DNA from: Labia minor
Taxonomy: Eukaryota; Arthropoda; Insecta; Dermaptera; Spongiphoridae
DNA: 64,000 bases
NCBI GenBank assembly: GCA_963082975.1
Contig: OY720347.1
Coordinates: 32,567,398-32,631,397, forward strand
Direction: 5' to 3'
The notes under the pieces were generated by a model. It worked only from the letters and a program-made list of their open reading frames with translations, made no database searches and had not been told where the DNA came from. This document shows, piece after piece, positions 24,263 to 36,835 of this stretch (the first letter of the stretch is position 1; each line of letters begins with the position of its first letter). The position numbers were made by a program, and so were the translations under genes.

Positions 24263-25716
24263 TTCATAGGATCTACAAAATATATTTTTTAATCTATTTG
24301 TTATCAAATCCTTTAATTTAAAATTTAAAATAAACTAATCTCTGAATTCATTGCAATTTATTTCAAAGTTTCAGTTAATCATGAAAAAATATCAAAAAAT
24401 AAGAATATAAGGGTAATAGGAGCTGTAAAAAATAAATTACTTCTAACAACTATTATGTAATAATTTACTAATTGTTAGAACTTAATTATTTGATTTCGTT
24501 CGATAATTTTGATTTATTTATTTATTTTACAAATAGATTAGAACACTTAGAAATTTTCTATATGATTGATTTATTTATATTTTTTAATTTTAATTTATAT
24601 AGTTTATTATTATAAAATTTTTCAACCACTTTATTAATTTCATATTTTTAAGATAGATAATTATTTCTATAGGATGCTTCATGCATGACCAATAATTTGA
24701 AAATCATTTAAATTAAATATGCATTTGCATTATTAATTTATTTTCTCTCTAAATATTTTACTGGTTCATGTGTATGATTATAAAGGGAATAGAACTGGAC
24801 AGCTCAGAGTGAGTAGAAAGGAAGGGCGTAAAAAGGTTAGGATAATAAAATGCATTATTTTATTCTTATCGACCTGAGACTTCCATTGTGTATTTCGGAT
24901 ATTCGCACTGAGGTAATTTCAATTAAAATTATTTGAAGATGATTTTAAAAATATGGGCGGAGCAAACTCTTTGTCCGCGTAAAATAACGTATATTAAGTA
25001 GATATCTGAAATCAATAATTTTTTTCTTTTAAATTTATTTTTAAAGGACGATTAGAGCGATGAAAATAAATTAAATTCTTTATTCGAACCTTTACTTTAG
25101 TGGGCCTTACTAATTTTTTTCGCGCCACCTAACCTTTTATTTAGAATAATCTAATATTTTTATTAATTTGAAAATAGAAATTAACATTTATAAAAACATT
25201 CATTTTCTATTTTTATAGAAAGAAAATAGAATGTTATTTATGAATATATAAATTTTTTCTAGTCTCATAGGTAGTAAAACACTAATATAAACCGATATTA
25301 TCATGTGGCTATTCTTAAAATAGTATCTAGTAATTGAATAATTTAAAAAAATAATATTTAATCTATTGTTAAATAGGTGAAAAACGAGGTAAATTAAATA
25401 AATCGTTAAATATACTTAGTGGATAATTTGTAAGTTTAACCTTCAAGAAATATTCAATCAATTTGAGTCACCTCCAATATTAATTGAAATTGAAAATCTG
25501 ATCGGTTTAATAGATAGGCTGGATCTAATTAGAGTATTTATTCCTTCGAAATAATTATATATGCATGAAAACTAGAAAATAATCCTTTCTTGAGTTTTTT
25601 ATCTTAATATAATTATCATTTTTAAAAAAAAAATTAAATTTAAATTAAAAATTATAAATTGATTTTTATATAAATATAATAATATAAATAATAATATAAA
25701 TATAATAATAATAATT
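24263..25716. other. AT-rich spacer
   Basis: Nothing assigned; ends in AAT-rich repeats that adjoin the LINE fragment. Confidence 0.5.
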
Positions 25717-26447
25717 CCCGGCATTTCTTCAGGACGGTAATACTGACAAAACAACTTCAACTATGATATTTCGAAAAGGCAATTTTTATCCCGCAACTGA
25801 AGGATTTATCATTGCAATCCAAGATAAAATAATTAAAACCAGGAATTATGAAAAAAACATCTTGAAAATCAAAGTGGAAGATAGATGCAGAAGGTGCGGA
25901 AGTGTAAACGAAACAATAGAGCATATAACTGGTGGATGCAGAGCATTGGCCGATAATGAATATACTAATCGCTACAACCAAGTAGCAAAAATAATCCATC
26001 GGGAGCTTGCTCTCAAAAGAAAACTATTCGAAGATCCAGAGCCGTTTTACAAATACAGTCCTCCCTCTGTTTTAGAAAATTCAAACACCACTCCCTATTG
26101 GGAACGACCACTGTTAACTGATAATTGATCATAACAGACCCGATATTATACTAATAGATAATCACGAGAAAAGGGCTATTGTTATTGTCCCATTGACTCA
26201 TAATCTGGCAAAAACGGAGCGGGAGAATATCTCAAAATATCAAAACCTTTCTTTCGAGCTGAAGCGATTGTGGAAGTTGGACGAGGTCAAAATTGTTCCG
26301 ATTGTAAAGTCTGTGGAGGGACTAGCCAGCAACAACCTGAAAAAGAACATAAGATCGCTACGAATATCAGATGAATTAACACCTCTCGTCCAAAAGGCTG
26401 TAATTTTACAGACTTGTTATATAGTTAGAATATTCCTAGCGATGTAA
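25717..26447 (+). pseudogene. LINE ORF2 (reverse transcriptase) C-terminus, one frameshift
   Basis: The first frame (to 26128) reads GNFYPATEGFIIAIQDKII, then a zinc-knuckle CRRCGSVNETIEHITGGC (C-x2-C-x8-H-x4-C) and HRELALKRKL. After a single frameshift near 26125 the reading resumes as DHNRPDIILIDNHEKRAIVI, then LTHNLAKTERENISKYQ and KIVPIVKSVEGLA, ending at TAA 26447. This layout matches arthropod non-LTR retrotransposon polyproteins downstream of the RT domain. The upstream RT domain and any endonuclease are absent. This is the best-preserved LINE coding piece in the window. Confidence 0.82.
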
Positions 26448-26631
26448 TTTAATGAAGAGAAAAACAAAAAATGAGAATAACTGTGGGTTAGGGTGAATTC
26501 CCTCTCCACAGCGTCCCTGCCTAACCCCACATAAAAGAAAAGATCGACTGGGGTAGGTCAAAGTTTACCAGCACATGTGCTGAGTAAGTGTGAAAACTTG
26601 GATAATAATAATAATAATAATAATAATAATA
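25717..26631 (+). mobile_element. 5'-truncated LINE 3' end with (AAT)n tail
   Basis: Contains the C-terminal part of ORF2 (25717-26447), a 3' UTR of about 150 bp that includes GACTGGGGTAGGTCAAAG, and an AAT repeat tail (26598-26631), as seen in LINEs whose 3' end is a microsatellite rather than poly(A). The 5' truncation at about 25714 is typical of incomplete target-primed reverse transcription. Confidence 0.8.
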
Positions 26632-26722
26632 TAAAAATGACTTTAATTTTTATATTTCAATGCTGGTAACTTCATAATAATGACAGTCACCAATACCGAT
26701 TAGTGATATATTTATATATATA

Positions 26723-27382
26723 TTATTTCGGATTTAGTGCACCTTGGATGGTTCTTATTGGAGTTGTGGATCATGTGGTTGGCAATCATACTAATAATAT
26801 TCTAGAGTTAATGTTTTGTTGTGTTATGTTAATATAATAAAACGGTGCACACTTCCACTAAGTTTTCCCCGCTATATCTACTATATGGAGAAGAATCAGA
26901 GATAGTTTCTGTAGAAGTACAGATAAAAAGAAATTTAGAAGAAGATAGAAGAACAGCAATAAAAAACACAGAAGAAAATTTAAAAAAAATAAAATAAAAG
27001 AAGAATCGATAAAATTAGAACAGATTATAAATTTAAAGTAGGGGATCTAGTGTTTACCACGAAAGGAAATAAATTGAATAGAAATAAATTAGAAGAAATA
27101 CGTAAAGGACCATTTAAAATAAAAGACAAGGTATCAAATTCAATCTACAAAATAGAAGATAACAAGAAATCTGGAGGCAGTAATTATCACATCAATAAAT
27201 TGATCCCACACTCTTTTAATTCTACCTGATTAAAAGAGTGGATGGCAGGGGAGATATAAATCGGAAATGTGTTATTTCGGATTTAGTGCGCCTTGGATGG
27301 TTCTTATTGGAGTACTGGATCATGTAGTTGTGTACCATACTATAATAATATTCTAGAGTTAATGTTTTGTTGTGTTATGTTA
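26723..27382 (+). mobile_element. Collapsed gypsy-like LTR retrotransposon
   Basis: Two direct repeats of about 110-115 bp (26723-26831 and 27268-27382), sharing TTATTTCGGATTTAGTGC and TTCTAGAGTTAATGTTTTG, flank an internal remnant that ends in integrase. A purine-rich tract GGCAGGGGAGATA (27244-27256) sits just before the second repeat, as expected of a polypurine tract. Nearly all of gag-pol is missing. The repeats differ at around ten positions, so the insertion is old. Confidence 0.72.
26993..27229 (+). pseudogene. LTR-retrotransposon integrase C-terminus (GPY/F-like)
   Basis: The frame reads RRIDKIRTDYKFKVGDLV, then NKLNRNKLEEIRKGPFKI and SNSIYKIEDNKK, ending at TGA 27227-27229. The KGPFKI motif in this setting is the GPY/F module near the integrase C-terminus of gypsy/Ty3-type elements. 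An in-frame TAA at 26990 cuts it from upstream lysine/glutamate-rich sequence. It lies directly before the polypurine tract and 3' LTR. Confidence 0.72.
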
Positions 27383-28807
27383 TAAAATTATATATTATAT
27401 AAATTGTTTCATCATCTGCCAAAGAATCTACAATTAATCAATTCTATTATTTTAGTTAAGAATTGATTTTGTAAATATTGTAAATATAAATAATAATAAA
27501 AATCTATTATTTTAGCAATTGGATTAATGTAGTTTTAATTCGCTTACTTCCATATATATATATAAGTATAAGTAGGTATATTCGAAAATAAATTCAAATA
27601 ATTTAATTACTAATATTAAATAAATATATATGTACTATTAGGATAAATGATAATTAAAAGTATTTGACTCACAGAAAAATGGATATTTTTCACCACTTAT
27701 GATCAGATTTCAAAATTTTATTCCCAGTTTCGAATTATTATTTCTAATTGAGATTTATTGTATTGATTTTTATTTTATTATATTTTCCACTAAGAGTTAT
27801 ATATTTTTAAATTAAAGTTAATATCTTATATAAAATATAATAAATAATTTATGTCACTTAAGAAAATATTTAATAATTTAATAACAAATTTAAAAAAAAA
27901 ATAAAGGTAAAACTAAAGTAAAATTAATCAATTAAAAAAAGTATATATGTATGAATGTTTAATATAAAGAAATTTACACCTACAAAATATTTCCATATTC
28001 ATAAAATTGTATAATAATATTAAGACAATGAATAATAACATAGAAGCACTAAAAATAGATAATTAATTAAATAAATATAAAAACAATTATTTAATTTTAT
28101 TTTCAATTTGAGAATGTAGGTATATGGTGTGTAATAAAATTGGCTAAACTATAACCAATTCAAGGAAAAGAAAAGAACCACTGAATTGTTAATGAAGAAT
28201 ATAGGATGGTAGCAACCAAGTGATTAACATTGAAGATTAAAAGATAGCTCGGGGTTACAGATAAATGATAGAAGAAGGCGAAGGTGACCACGGAATTGAT
28301 AATAAAGAGAAGAAGAATAGGAAAGGAGAAGTACCAATAATGGCTATAAGAGAAAGGCTGCCTTTTGATCCCAGAAATGAAATGAAAGAGAAGTCGAGAA
28401 TTATAGTTTTTTAAGGTTCAGATCGAAGTGATAAGGACCTTTGGCTTGTAATCAATATCTACGGTAAAAATGAAAGATTATTATTGTGGTATTTTTTATT
28501 ATTACCTTTCAAGAGGGCTGACATGGGCACATATTAACTTCTCTAAAAAAATATACAGGCAGCTCTAAAACTTTCTAATTTTATTATATAAATTCAAAAA
28601 ATTGAAGATTTATTTATTTATATTTTGATTTATATAATTTAATATATCCTTTAAGAATAATATATATTATTTTTAATAAAAATATTTTAAACACTAATTT
28701 TCATATCACAAAATGTACACCAAAATATATTTTCATTATTGGTATGATAACTGTTTGAAAAGTAATTATATCAAATTCATCATCTAATAAGAAAGTTAAT
28801 TGCTTTT
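27383..28807. other. AT-rich spacer with a purine-rich stretch
   Basis: 28140-28460 is purine-rich (AGAAGAAG words) but has no frame, tail or repeat that I recognise. Confidence 0.45.
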
Positions 28808-29135
28808 TATTTTAAATTAATTTTTCTATGAAGAAATATAAGACGTCACTCAGCCTGAGGAAAAATATGCTTGAATCTGAACCCCGTGGTCCCGGTTAAC
28901 CGGGTTAATCTCTCTAGTTGAGATCTATACAGTTTACCTGAGCGGCCTCCTATGAAGAAAATCAAGATAAATATTTTAAATTAATTTTTCTATGAAGAAA
29001 TATAAGACGTCACTCAGCCTGAGGAAAAATATGCTTGAATCTGAACCCCGTGGTCCCGGTTAACCGGGTTAATCTCTCTAGTTGAGATCTATACAGTTTA
29101 CCTGAGCGGCCTCCTATGAAGAAAATCAAGATAAA
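28808..29135. repeat. 164-bp tandem duplication
   Basis: Units 28808-28971 and 28972-29135 look identical over their length, which implies a recent event. Each unit contains CCCGGTTAACCGGG and ends in GAAAATCAAGATAAA, the start of the dispersed repeat at 29115. Confidence 0.9.
29030..29125 (-). repeat. Possible tRNA-derived (Asn-like) pol III head, duplicated
   Basis: On the minus strand AACCCGGTTAACCGGGACCA followed by GGGGTTCAGATTC resembles an anticodon arm with GTTAA loop and a degenerate B box; an A-box-like TAGATCTCAACTAGAG lies upstream. Acceptor pairing is not visible, so it is at best a SINE head. The same sequence occurs in the first unit (28866-28961). Confidence 0.35.
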
Positions 29136-29205
29136 AAAATGATAGGATCCGTTGTATAGATCATACAACATCCTTATCCTATTTAGGCGGCAACCTTTCA
29201 TTAGA
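29115..29205 (+). repeat. ATCAAGA/GATCCGTTGTA repeat, copy 3
   Basis: GGATCCGTTGTATAGATCAT, then ACAACATCCTTATCC and GGCGGCAACC. It begins inside the second tandem unit. Confidence 0.6.
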
Positions 29206-31029
29206 AATAGAAAAGTCAGAGGTTTTTTATATGAATAAATAAATATAAAATATATATAAAATAAATATAATAAATAAAAAGAGCGTCTCTTCTAAACTAA
29301 TATATTTATTTAAAATAAGATAATTTTTTTTTAATTAATATAATTATAGTAGGTATACTTATAAAAGTTCATTAAATAATATATTTTAGAATGTACCCTG
29401 AAAGCTAAATAAAAATTGTAAAAATCCCATAACATATCTGACTTGAAATTGAATTTTGAAATAACATGAAAAATGAAACTCAATACTTACACATCGTAGA
29501 ATAAAATTTAATAAAATACTATAATTAATAATTAAAATTAACTTAATGATATATCTTTGTTTAATTAATTAAAAAATCTTATAAATAAAAGTAATCGGTC
29601 ACTTTGCCGATATTATTAATCTACTTTTCTATGAATATTTTTTTTTGTTTAATTTTGACCCTAATTTACGAATTAATTATCAACTCTGCATAAATATATT
29701 TTTCTAGGTATTATGATTAAATTAATTGGTATATATTTTATATAATAAAATCCTCTTTTATATATATTTCAATAAACACATTAAATATACCGTTTTTAAA
29801 TAAATCAAAATAAGTTTTTTATATTAATATATTTAATCAATTAATGTCTTTATTTATTTTATAATACGTGAATTTAGTAATTTTTATAAAATATTATGAT
29901 TAAATATTAAATATATATTTAATTTTAATACATTTGTTTGCTAATGGATATAAATAAAATGTATATGAAAGTTTTATGGAATATTTATTTCAGATTTTCA
30001 GTAACCAGTTATGGAACAAATTGATATTTATTTTTCGAATAAATTAAAAATAAATTTTCATGTTTAATTATTATGTTAATAATTTGTTTTAATTAAATTA
30101 GATTTATTAGTTTTAATATTATTATAAAATATTATATAATATAAAATAGTTACTTATATGAAATTATCTCTAAGTCGACAATAACTTTCTCAGAAAAAAA
30201 TTGGGAAAGAGGGATGGTATTGAAGTCATTTATGGAGGCATTTTTATTTGTTTCTTTTTCTAATATTTTAAAATTAAAATCAAAACAAAACCTACATACT
30301 ATATCAATTTTTCCGTTTTTACTCCTTGGTCGTTTCATTATATGAAAATATTAAATAATTTATTATGGTTTTCTTTTTTTATTAAGATATCATTGATATT
30401 TATACTAAATAATGTTGTCATTTCTCTGAGTTGTTTAAGCATAATTGGACATACACGGACTTTTTTTAAATGATGACAAAAATATACTGTAAAAATATTT
30501 ATTATATGTATAGCTATCATTTTTTTATAATTATCCACTCTCTGTCCATGAGAAAAACGTTATTTTATAAAAAAAATTTATATTTATATTATTTATTATT
30601 AGACATATGAATTGAAATATTGAATCATGACATAAATTTAACGAATTGAGATACATAGTAAAATTGTGATATTAATGTTTTTTATCTTTAAAAGTTAAAA
30701 TTCTTTAATGTCTTTATTTGAGACTCTGCTTTAATAGTTTCGAAAAAATCTTTTTTCTCTATTATAAGTAAGTATTTTTAAAATAATACAGCATTCAATT
30801 TATATTTTTCTATTCTAAAGGCGAGGGATGCTTTAAGTACTTTTTACTTTTTGAAAGATTGTTTTTAGAAAATAATTATATATCCACTTATATTCTGTAG
30901 TGAAATTATAATTTAATGCCCTTTATAGTGATTTTAAATCATCTTTTAAATAAAAAAACTCATCAAGTTTATTGATTTTTTATTTTATCGATTTTTCTAT
31001 CTTTCTTTTTGACTCTATTGAATTCAAAT
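29206..31029. other. AT-rich spacer
   Basis: Nothing assigned. Confidence 0.5.
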
Positions 31030-31329
31030 TTCTCTAAACATCTCTATCTTTAGCTACGCCCATCCGACTTCTACTTTCTCCCATCTCTCTTACAAAGGAT
31101 GTATACTTTCCTACATTATTTGCCCACAGACTCTTTGATCTTTCTTGACCTCCTCGATTTTATGTCTGGAGATGCATAGAGGTCATGCAATTAATCGTTA
31201 TGAAGTCTCCACTATTATACGGTCACTTCTTATATACAGCTAAGAATCCTTTTTTCAAAAGCTCTAAATTCACTCTTGTCTCCCAATGTCATAGACATCG
31301 ATTATTCTTTCATATTTATTTATATAATA
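31030..31329 (-). pseudogene. Older Helitron/RT relic interrupted by Helitron G
   Basis: Keeps the order of the captured RT segment (CCCATCTCTCTTAC, GGAGATGCATAGAGGTCATG, CTCTTGTCTCCCAATGTCAT) at lower similarity than the adjoining copy. The younger Helitron begins right after it at 31330. Confidence 0.6.
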
Positions 31330-32567
31330 CTAGCTTCTCTTCACACCTAGACGGGGACTTCGCCCCCTGTACCCTACCCCCGATTGTATTTTGTTGAAAG
31401 TAGTAAAAGATTTTCATCCATTTTGTTTCAATCAGTATATTACATGAAACATTCATTTCTTTTTGTGTTCTTATTTAAAATCTATTTTAATTTAATCAGT
31501 AAATTAATTATATATATTATTATTGTATATGTTATATCTATCTATCTATGTGGCTCAAAGATACTCGAAAGTTCTTGGCCGCATCAACCACATTTCTCCA
31601 AGTGTCCCTATCCTGAGCCCTTGTCCCATCTCTCTTACGTCCCTTCCTACGCGTCCTTGGTTTTCCAATCGATCTCCCCACCAATATCTTTTTCCTCTCC
31701 CATTCAAGCCACGTGCCCTGCCTATCGCAGCTTTTTCCCTTTCATAACCCTAACTATTTCTGAAGATGCAGAGGCCATGCAATTTCTTGTTATGCAGTCT
31801 CTCCCATTCCCCGGTGACCTCATCTTTCTTTGGCCAATAAATGCAGGGAAGAATCCTATTCTCAAATACTCTGAATCTACTCTCATCTCCCAGGGTCATA
31901 GTCCATGCCTCCTACCCATATAATGCAACAGGCAAAATAATTTTTTTATATATTCCCTTTGATAATAATTTTGATGAGATAAACCTCTTTACATAACAGG
32001 CGTTTCCCGATTGCAACCCCGATTTAAATTCTTCTCAAATATTATTATCCTTCGTGATTACATTCAATTTTTCTTCATATTCAAATTCTACATTTTGTAT
32101 CTTAAAATTTCTTCCTCTTTGTTACTAAATATTTTTTCTTATCACTATTAATTTCAAACTTCCATTAATTTTTCCTCGCTATCTGTAATTGCAATTGCCG
32201 AATCTCCTATTATATTTAAGTCGTCTGGGTAACCTAATATTTTACAATTGATTTCCGCATCTTATTTTTTCTTTAGTACCTTTAAGACAAATTTTAAGAT
32301 CAAAATATGAAAAAGTTTATGCTGATCTATATTGAGTCATGTGTATGTTTTACTAAAGTCTACAAATAATTAGTGAACAGAAATATTGAATTCGCGGTTT
32401 TTTTTCCTAATATCTGTCATAATGAAAATATCTTAATTAATGTTGATCGATTTGGCCTGAAGCATATCTCCTAATATTCCCTCCGCCTATGGTGCGTAAG
32501 TATTGTATATGTTATAATAGTGAAATAGTGTATAATATTTCTTGATCATTACATTTTGATATTTTAT
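31330..32567 (-). mobile_element. Helitron G, 5'-truncated, 3' hairpin missing
   Basis: CTAG (31330-31333) flanked by A, then CTTCTCTTCACACCTAGACG: the terminal tetranucleotide and the GGGGAC/CCCC stem are kept, but the GAGCGCC-GGCGCTC hairpin present in all better copies is gone. Similarity to copy A ends at about 32567 inside the RT region, so the true 5' end is absent. Confidence 0.75.
31540..32560 (-). pseudogene. Captured LINE RT fragment in Helitron G
   Basis: Same blocks as in copy A on the minus strand, including the GFRPNRST-equivalent region, the YADD-equivalent (PDD) and the AGHVARMG tail, with its own indels. The 179-codon plus-strand frame at 31384-31923 is antisense to it. Confidence 0.68.
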
Positions 32568-34029
32568 TTTTATTTTATTTAGTTTAGTTTATCATTTTTC
32601 AAATCATTTTAGTTCTCATTCACATAAAATGACATCCGATTTACCAAACATTTGTTTATATGTTAATTTATGTTAATGAAAGTTATTTTAAGAATTTTTT
32701 ATAATTTTTTTCATTTAATTTAATTTTTTCTTTCATTGTTTACATACATGCATATTATAGTTATAATACATCATTCCATATACCTGCTATAAGAAGTTTG
32801 ATAGGAATAGCTTTATATTAAGCATGCAAAAAGAATTTATTATTAATATATAAATGAAGTGTGTTGATTAATGAATTGATAATTGATTAAATAATTCAAT
32901 ACTATAAATATATATATATTAATATATAAATGGTATAGATATGTTGTTGAACGCAAAATCCATTAATGCGATACGCATAAATAATGTATATTCATTTGTT
33001 ATAAATATATTATTTATAAATCAAAAAAAAAAATTAAACATAATTTTCATTCGATATATTATATATCAATAAATACATTCTGTATTTGATCTATCTTTTA
33101 TCAAATAATCTATATTTTTAATAGGTAAATAAACAAAATATTTTACAGTACTCTTGATAATTAATTATTTCTTTTAATTATAAATCACAAATTATATTTT
33201 ATATGTAAATGATCTTGAATTTAAATATATCTAAACATGATTTTAATGAAATAATGTATACTATACCTTAAACAAGAATAAAAAGATACACAAATTTGAA
33301 TTTTGTTAGAAAATAAATAACATTAACTTTTGATGATTTTTATATCAATAAAAATAGTGTTTTTCATGAAAAATTATGAATATTCATATACCTAAGCGGG
33401 ATTAGCTTGAAAGAGCTTAAAGTTAATCATAAATATATATATATATATATAAAACCCTTTCTTCAAAATTGTTGAAATTTGAGTAATTTAATGTTAATTA
33501 TGTTATAATAAATTTTAATCGTAATAATAATAATAATTAATGAATAATCCTGGGTCTAGAATTACTTCAATTCCATCCACACTTATATTCATCAATAGTT
33601 TCAAGAAATTTTAAATTATAAACAGATAATTTAAATATTTTATTTATAATTTATAAAATTTTAAACAATTTTTAATAATTTTTTTATTTTTATGTTTTTA
33701 TATATAGAATTTGTTTATTCTATTCAGTGGCAGTGTTTTGGTGAAGAAGACTAAATGCTCCCTGAAAGGGTTGCTTAGTTAAGAATGAAATTAATCATAA
33801 TGATTCCTTTATGATACAAATGGTCTTTGTTGCTAAAGTGCCCCGGGCTCCAAACAATAATAATAATAATATGAATTGACGGTAAACAAATATACAACAA
33901 TTTAACAATTGTTACTGAATCAGTTGTTTATTTATTTTTTTTCCAATCATGTGAGTGTAAGTAAAAGTAAAATTTTTAAAAGCGCACATTTCCACAGGGA
34001 TTAAAGAAAATAAATTAAAGAAAAGTATG
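32568..34029. other. AT-rich spacer with a possible LINE 3' tail
   Basis: At 33727-33875 a less AT-rich block (GCTAAAGTGCCCCGGGCTCC) runs into AATAATAATAATAAT, resembling a LINE 3' UTR and tail, but no coding part is attached. Confidence 0.4.
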
Positions 34030-34255
34030 GCTGTGAAATAAAATCAATCTTTGACCTTCGACCCTCCAGAGGACCAAGTTCGAGTCTCACTGACAATCAC
34101 TTGGTCAAATAATAGTTGAACCTGGGATGAACCTTCACTGACTGCCAATGTTCCGCAATTTGATCGATACACTTTCACAAATACAAAGAAACACTCCCAT
34201 ACACATCGAAACATTCCTCTTTAGATTTATATTAAGATTAAAAAAAAAGGTTGAC
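34030..34255 (+). repeat. Possible tRNA-derived SINE
   Basis: CTTCGACCCTCCAGAGGACC followed by AAGTTCGAGTCTCACTGAC looks like a tRNA anticodon arm and B box (GTTCGAGTC). It continues into a non-tRNA body and an A-rich run (34241-34251). The A box is not clear. Confidence 0.45.
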
Positions 34256-34600
34256 AAGTGGTAGAGATTATGAATAATTACTCTTTTTCTTCCCTCGATT
34301 AAGATTATATCCATTCTAAGTTTATCAATTAGATGAATATAGAAAGTTGTTTATAAACTTAAAAGAAATTAATCGAGTATGGTAGTTTGAATAAAGTCAT
34401 GAATGAATTCAACCCAAAAGAATCACTTAATTTAAAATATTCGTTACGATATAACAATTAGTAATTATATATTATATATACATATATTTAATAATGATAA
34501 TAATTCAAGTGAAATTAATTTATTCTAATAGATTATGCAAAATATTTTTATTTTTATTCTATTTATTTATAATACTATTAAGAATATATAGTAAAAAAAT

Positions 34601-35212
34601 CTGGAGTGTCTCCACTTGACTATCTCGCAAATTTGAATTGGATTAATTAACACATATATTATATTTAAATTAAATGTAATTAATTATAAATTATAAATTA
34701 AAATTAATAAGTAATATTTATTAAACTAGCGCGTTGATAGCAACACGTCACGTTCTGGCGCGTGATTGCCAGTCAACGTGTCAATTTAAAAAATTAATTC
34801 CGGTAATTTCATGGATTCAATCAAGCTGAAATTCTTTACTTAGCAGTTTTATACAATGTTTAATCATTTGAAAAACTATCAAACATATCTTTATTTTTAC
34901 GATCAGTTTAGAGGAAAAAAATGAAAACGTGATACCCTTTACCGAAAGAGCTACATTTCTCAGAAGTTGAAAGAAAAGTACGAATTTTGAATAATGCCCC
35001 TTCTTCATTCTAGCTCAAACCATTTTTTCGTAATCTTGTCTACATACATACACATATACATACACACATACACACACACACACACACACAGAGAGACAGA
35101 CATTTTTCTCAACCTTAGAGAAAATGACTCAGAGGCCTTCAAAACGTATAAAAACATCAAAATCTCGACTTCAAAAATTTTCATGATCGCAATACTATCT
35201 GGAGAGAAAGTA
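34601..35212 (-). mobile_element. CTATCTCGC-end repeat family, copy 4
   Basis: Starts CTGGAGTGTCTCCACTTGAC with TATCTCGC and ends near ATACTATCTGGAGAGAAAG (far end decayed). CA microsatellite at 35059-35090. Non-coding. Confidence 0.7.
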
Positions 35213-36164
35213 AATACGTCTTTTTGTATGTTGTCATACTAAAATAAAAACCATAAGTTGAAATTTTATATTTAAAAAAAAATAATTTCACTGTTTTGAT
35301 ATATAATCTTTTTTATTTTGAAAATGGTCAACTATAATATTTGATTTTCCATTGTAATAATAAGATTTTCTGAATATTTTTAAAAAATTATCTTTAGATT
35401 TTGAAATACAGTTCAATTTTTTTTCAAAATTATAATTTTTATTATAATTAAACTACTTTAAAGTCGCTCTAAATTGCGTTTTAATACAAAATATTCTTTG
35501 TTCTTCACAATTTACTTAACATATCATAATCGGATTATATTATATATAAATCTACATCTTTCTTGCATTTGTTTTAAAGTTATATTTTATGTTTAGATAA
35601 AATTTCCAATTTCAATAATTATTTTATTTTATCTTAAATTTTATTGTAACAAAATAACCGTTAAAAGGAACATTTTTTGATATTAAAACTGTTGATCAAA
35701 TGATTAAAATATTTTTAGGCTTTTTTATTATTAAATGAATAATAGCGTGACTAGATTTTCTAAAAACAAGAACTTTTTTTTATAAAAGAAATGCTGTCTC
35801 AGATTATAAAAGTAATTATTTTCCAATCCATTGTCCAGAACCTGATCGAAGGGGAACTATTCTGAAATAATTGATAATATAAAAATCTTGTAAAAATAAA
35901 ATTTATTTTATGTCAACAAAAATTTGTTAAAAATACTACATTTTAATATTAAATTGCTATTCAAAAGCAGTCATATAAATAGATAATTGAATCGATTTAT
36001 GAATAATTCAATATATCTATATAAGTAAAGCATTTAAATAAATTATTATTGAATATTATTTTTACATTACTAAAATAAAATAATTTTATTATTATTATTA
36101 TTATATGCTGTTATTAATATTATTATCCAAATTGTAATAAATAAATTGTTTTTTAATTATAAAT
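35213..36164. other. AT-rich spacer
   Basis: Nothing assigned. Confidence 0.5.
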
Positions 36165-36377
36165 TAGTTAAAATTACTTTATTAATTTATTAAATTCCCT
36201 AATACAATTCTCAAACCATGAAGCAATTAACTGACTGAAAGGCAAGAAGATACACATAGATAAACTTCTGTTTTGACATTTAGCTAAAAATAATTTAATT
36301 ATTGTTGTATACGTTTTATAGTAAGAATTATGATTGAATACTGTAAAGTTGAGAAACGCTGCCCTAACAGACCATCA
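36165..36377. repeat. hAT-like relic (GAGAAACGCTG end)
   Basis: Right-hand part of a family also at 43265-43555 and 50396-51305: CAATTAACTGACTGAAAGGC, CACATAGATAAACTTCTG and the end AAAGTTGAGAAACGCTG. The terminal sequence, inverted, is the CAGCGTTTCTCAAC type of hAT ends. Left end lost; no TSD found. Confidence 0.5.
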
Positions 36378-36639
36378 AAAGTTATTTATGTTTCAAATAT
36401 CAAATTATTTCTCTTTCTTCTAAAATAAAATTTGTCATAAGTATATTAATTTATTTAGTAAGATTCCCGCCTTCCTATTTGTGAGATTTAAGCTAGATTT
36501 AGCTATTATCATTACCAGTAAAAATTAATTCTAATAAGTTACAAGTAAAATATTAAGTTATTATATAATTACATCAGAATACTATGCAAATTTTTCTTTT
36601 TCCATTATTTGAAAGAACTCTCACCATTTAATTAGTCTT

Positions 36640-36835
36640 TATGTCGAGGATAATTGGTCTATCCATTGATAGTTTCTTTCCCATATCGTACTTTGGTCTT
36701 GTCTCCATTTTTTCCATTCATCGTTAATGTCTATGTCTGTTTGTGCATGTCAGTAAATGATCCAAAGTATTATAGTATGTCTCACAGTATTTGCATTTAT
36801 TATATTTCCCTTGTATATTTATAGTCCCATTTAAA
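36640..36835 (-). pseudogene. LINE RT zinc-knuckle remnant
   Basis: The minus strand reads YNKCKYCETYYNTLDHLLTC (C-x2-C-x8-H-x4-C), then after a frameshift DINDEWKKWRQDQST. This resembles the C-terminal zinc knuckle of non-LTR retrotransposon proteins and differs from the one at 25880. Confidence 0.5.
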
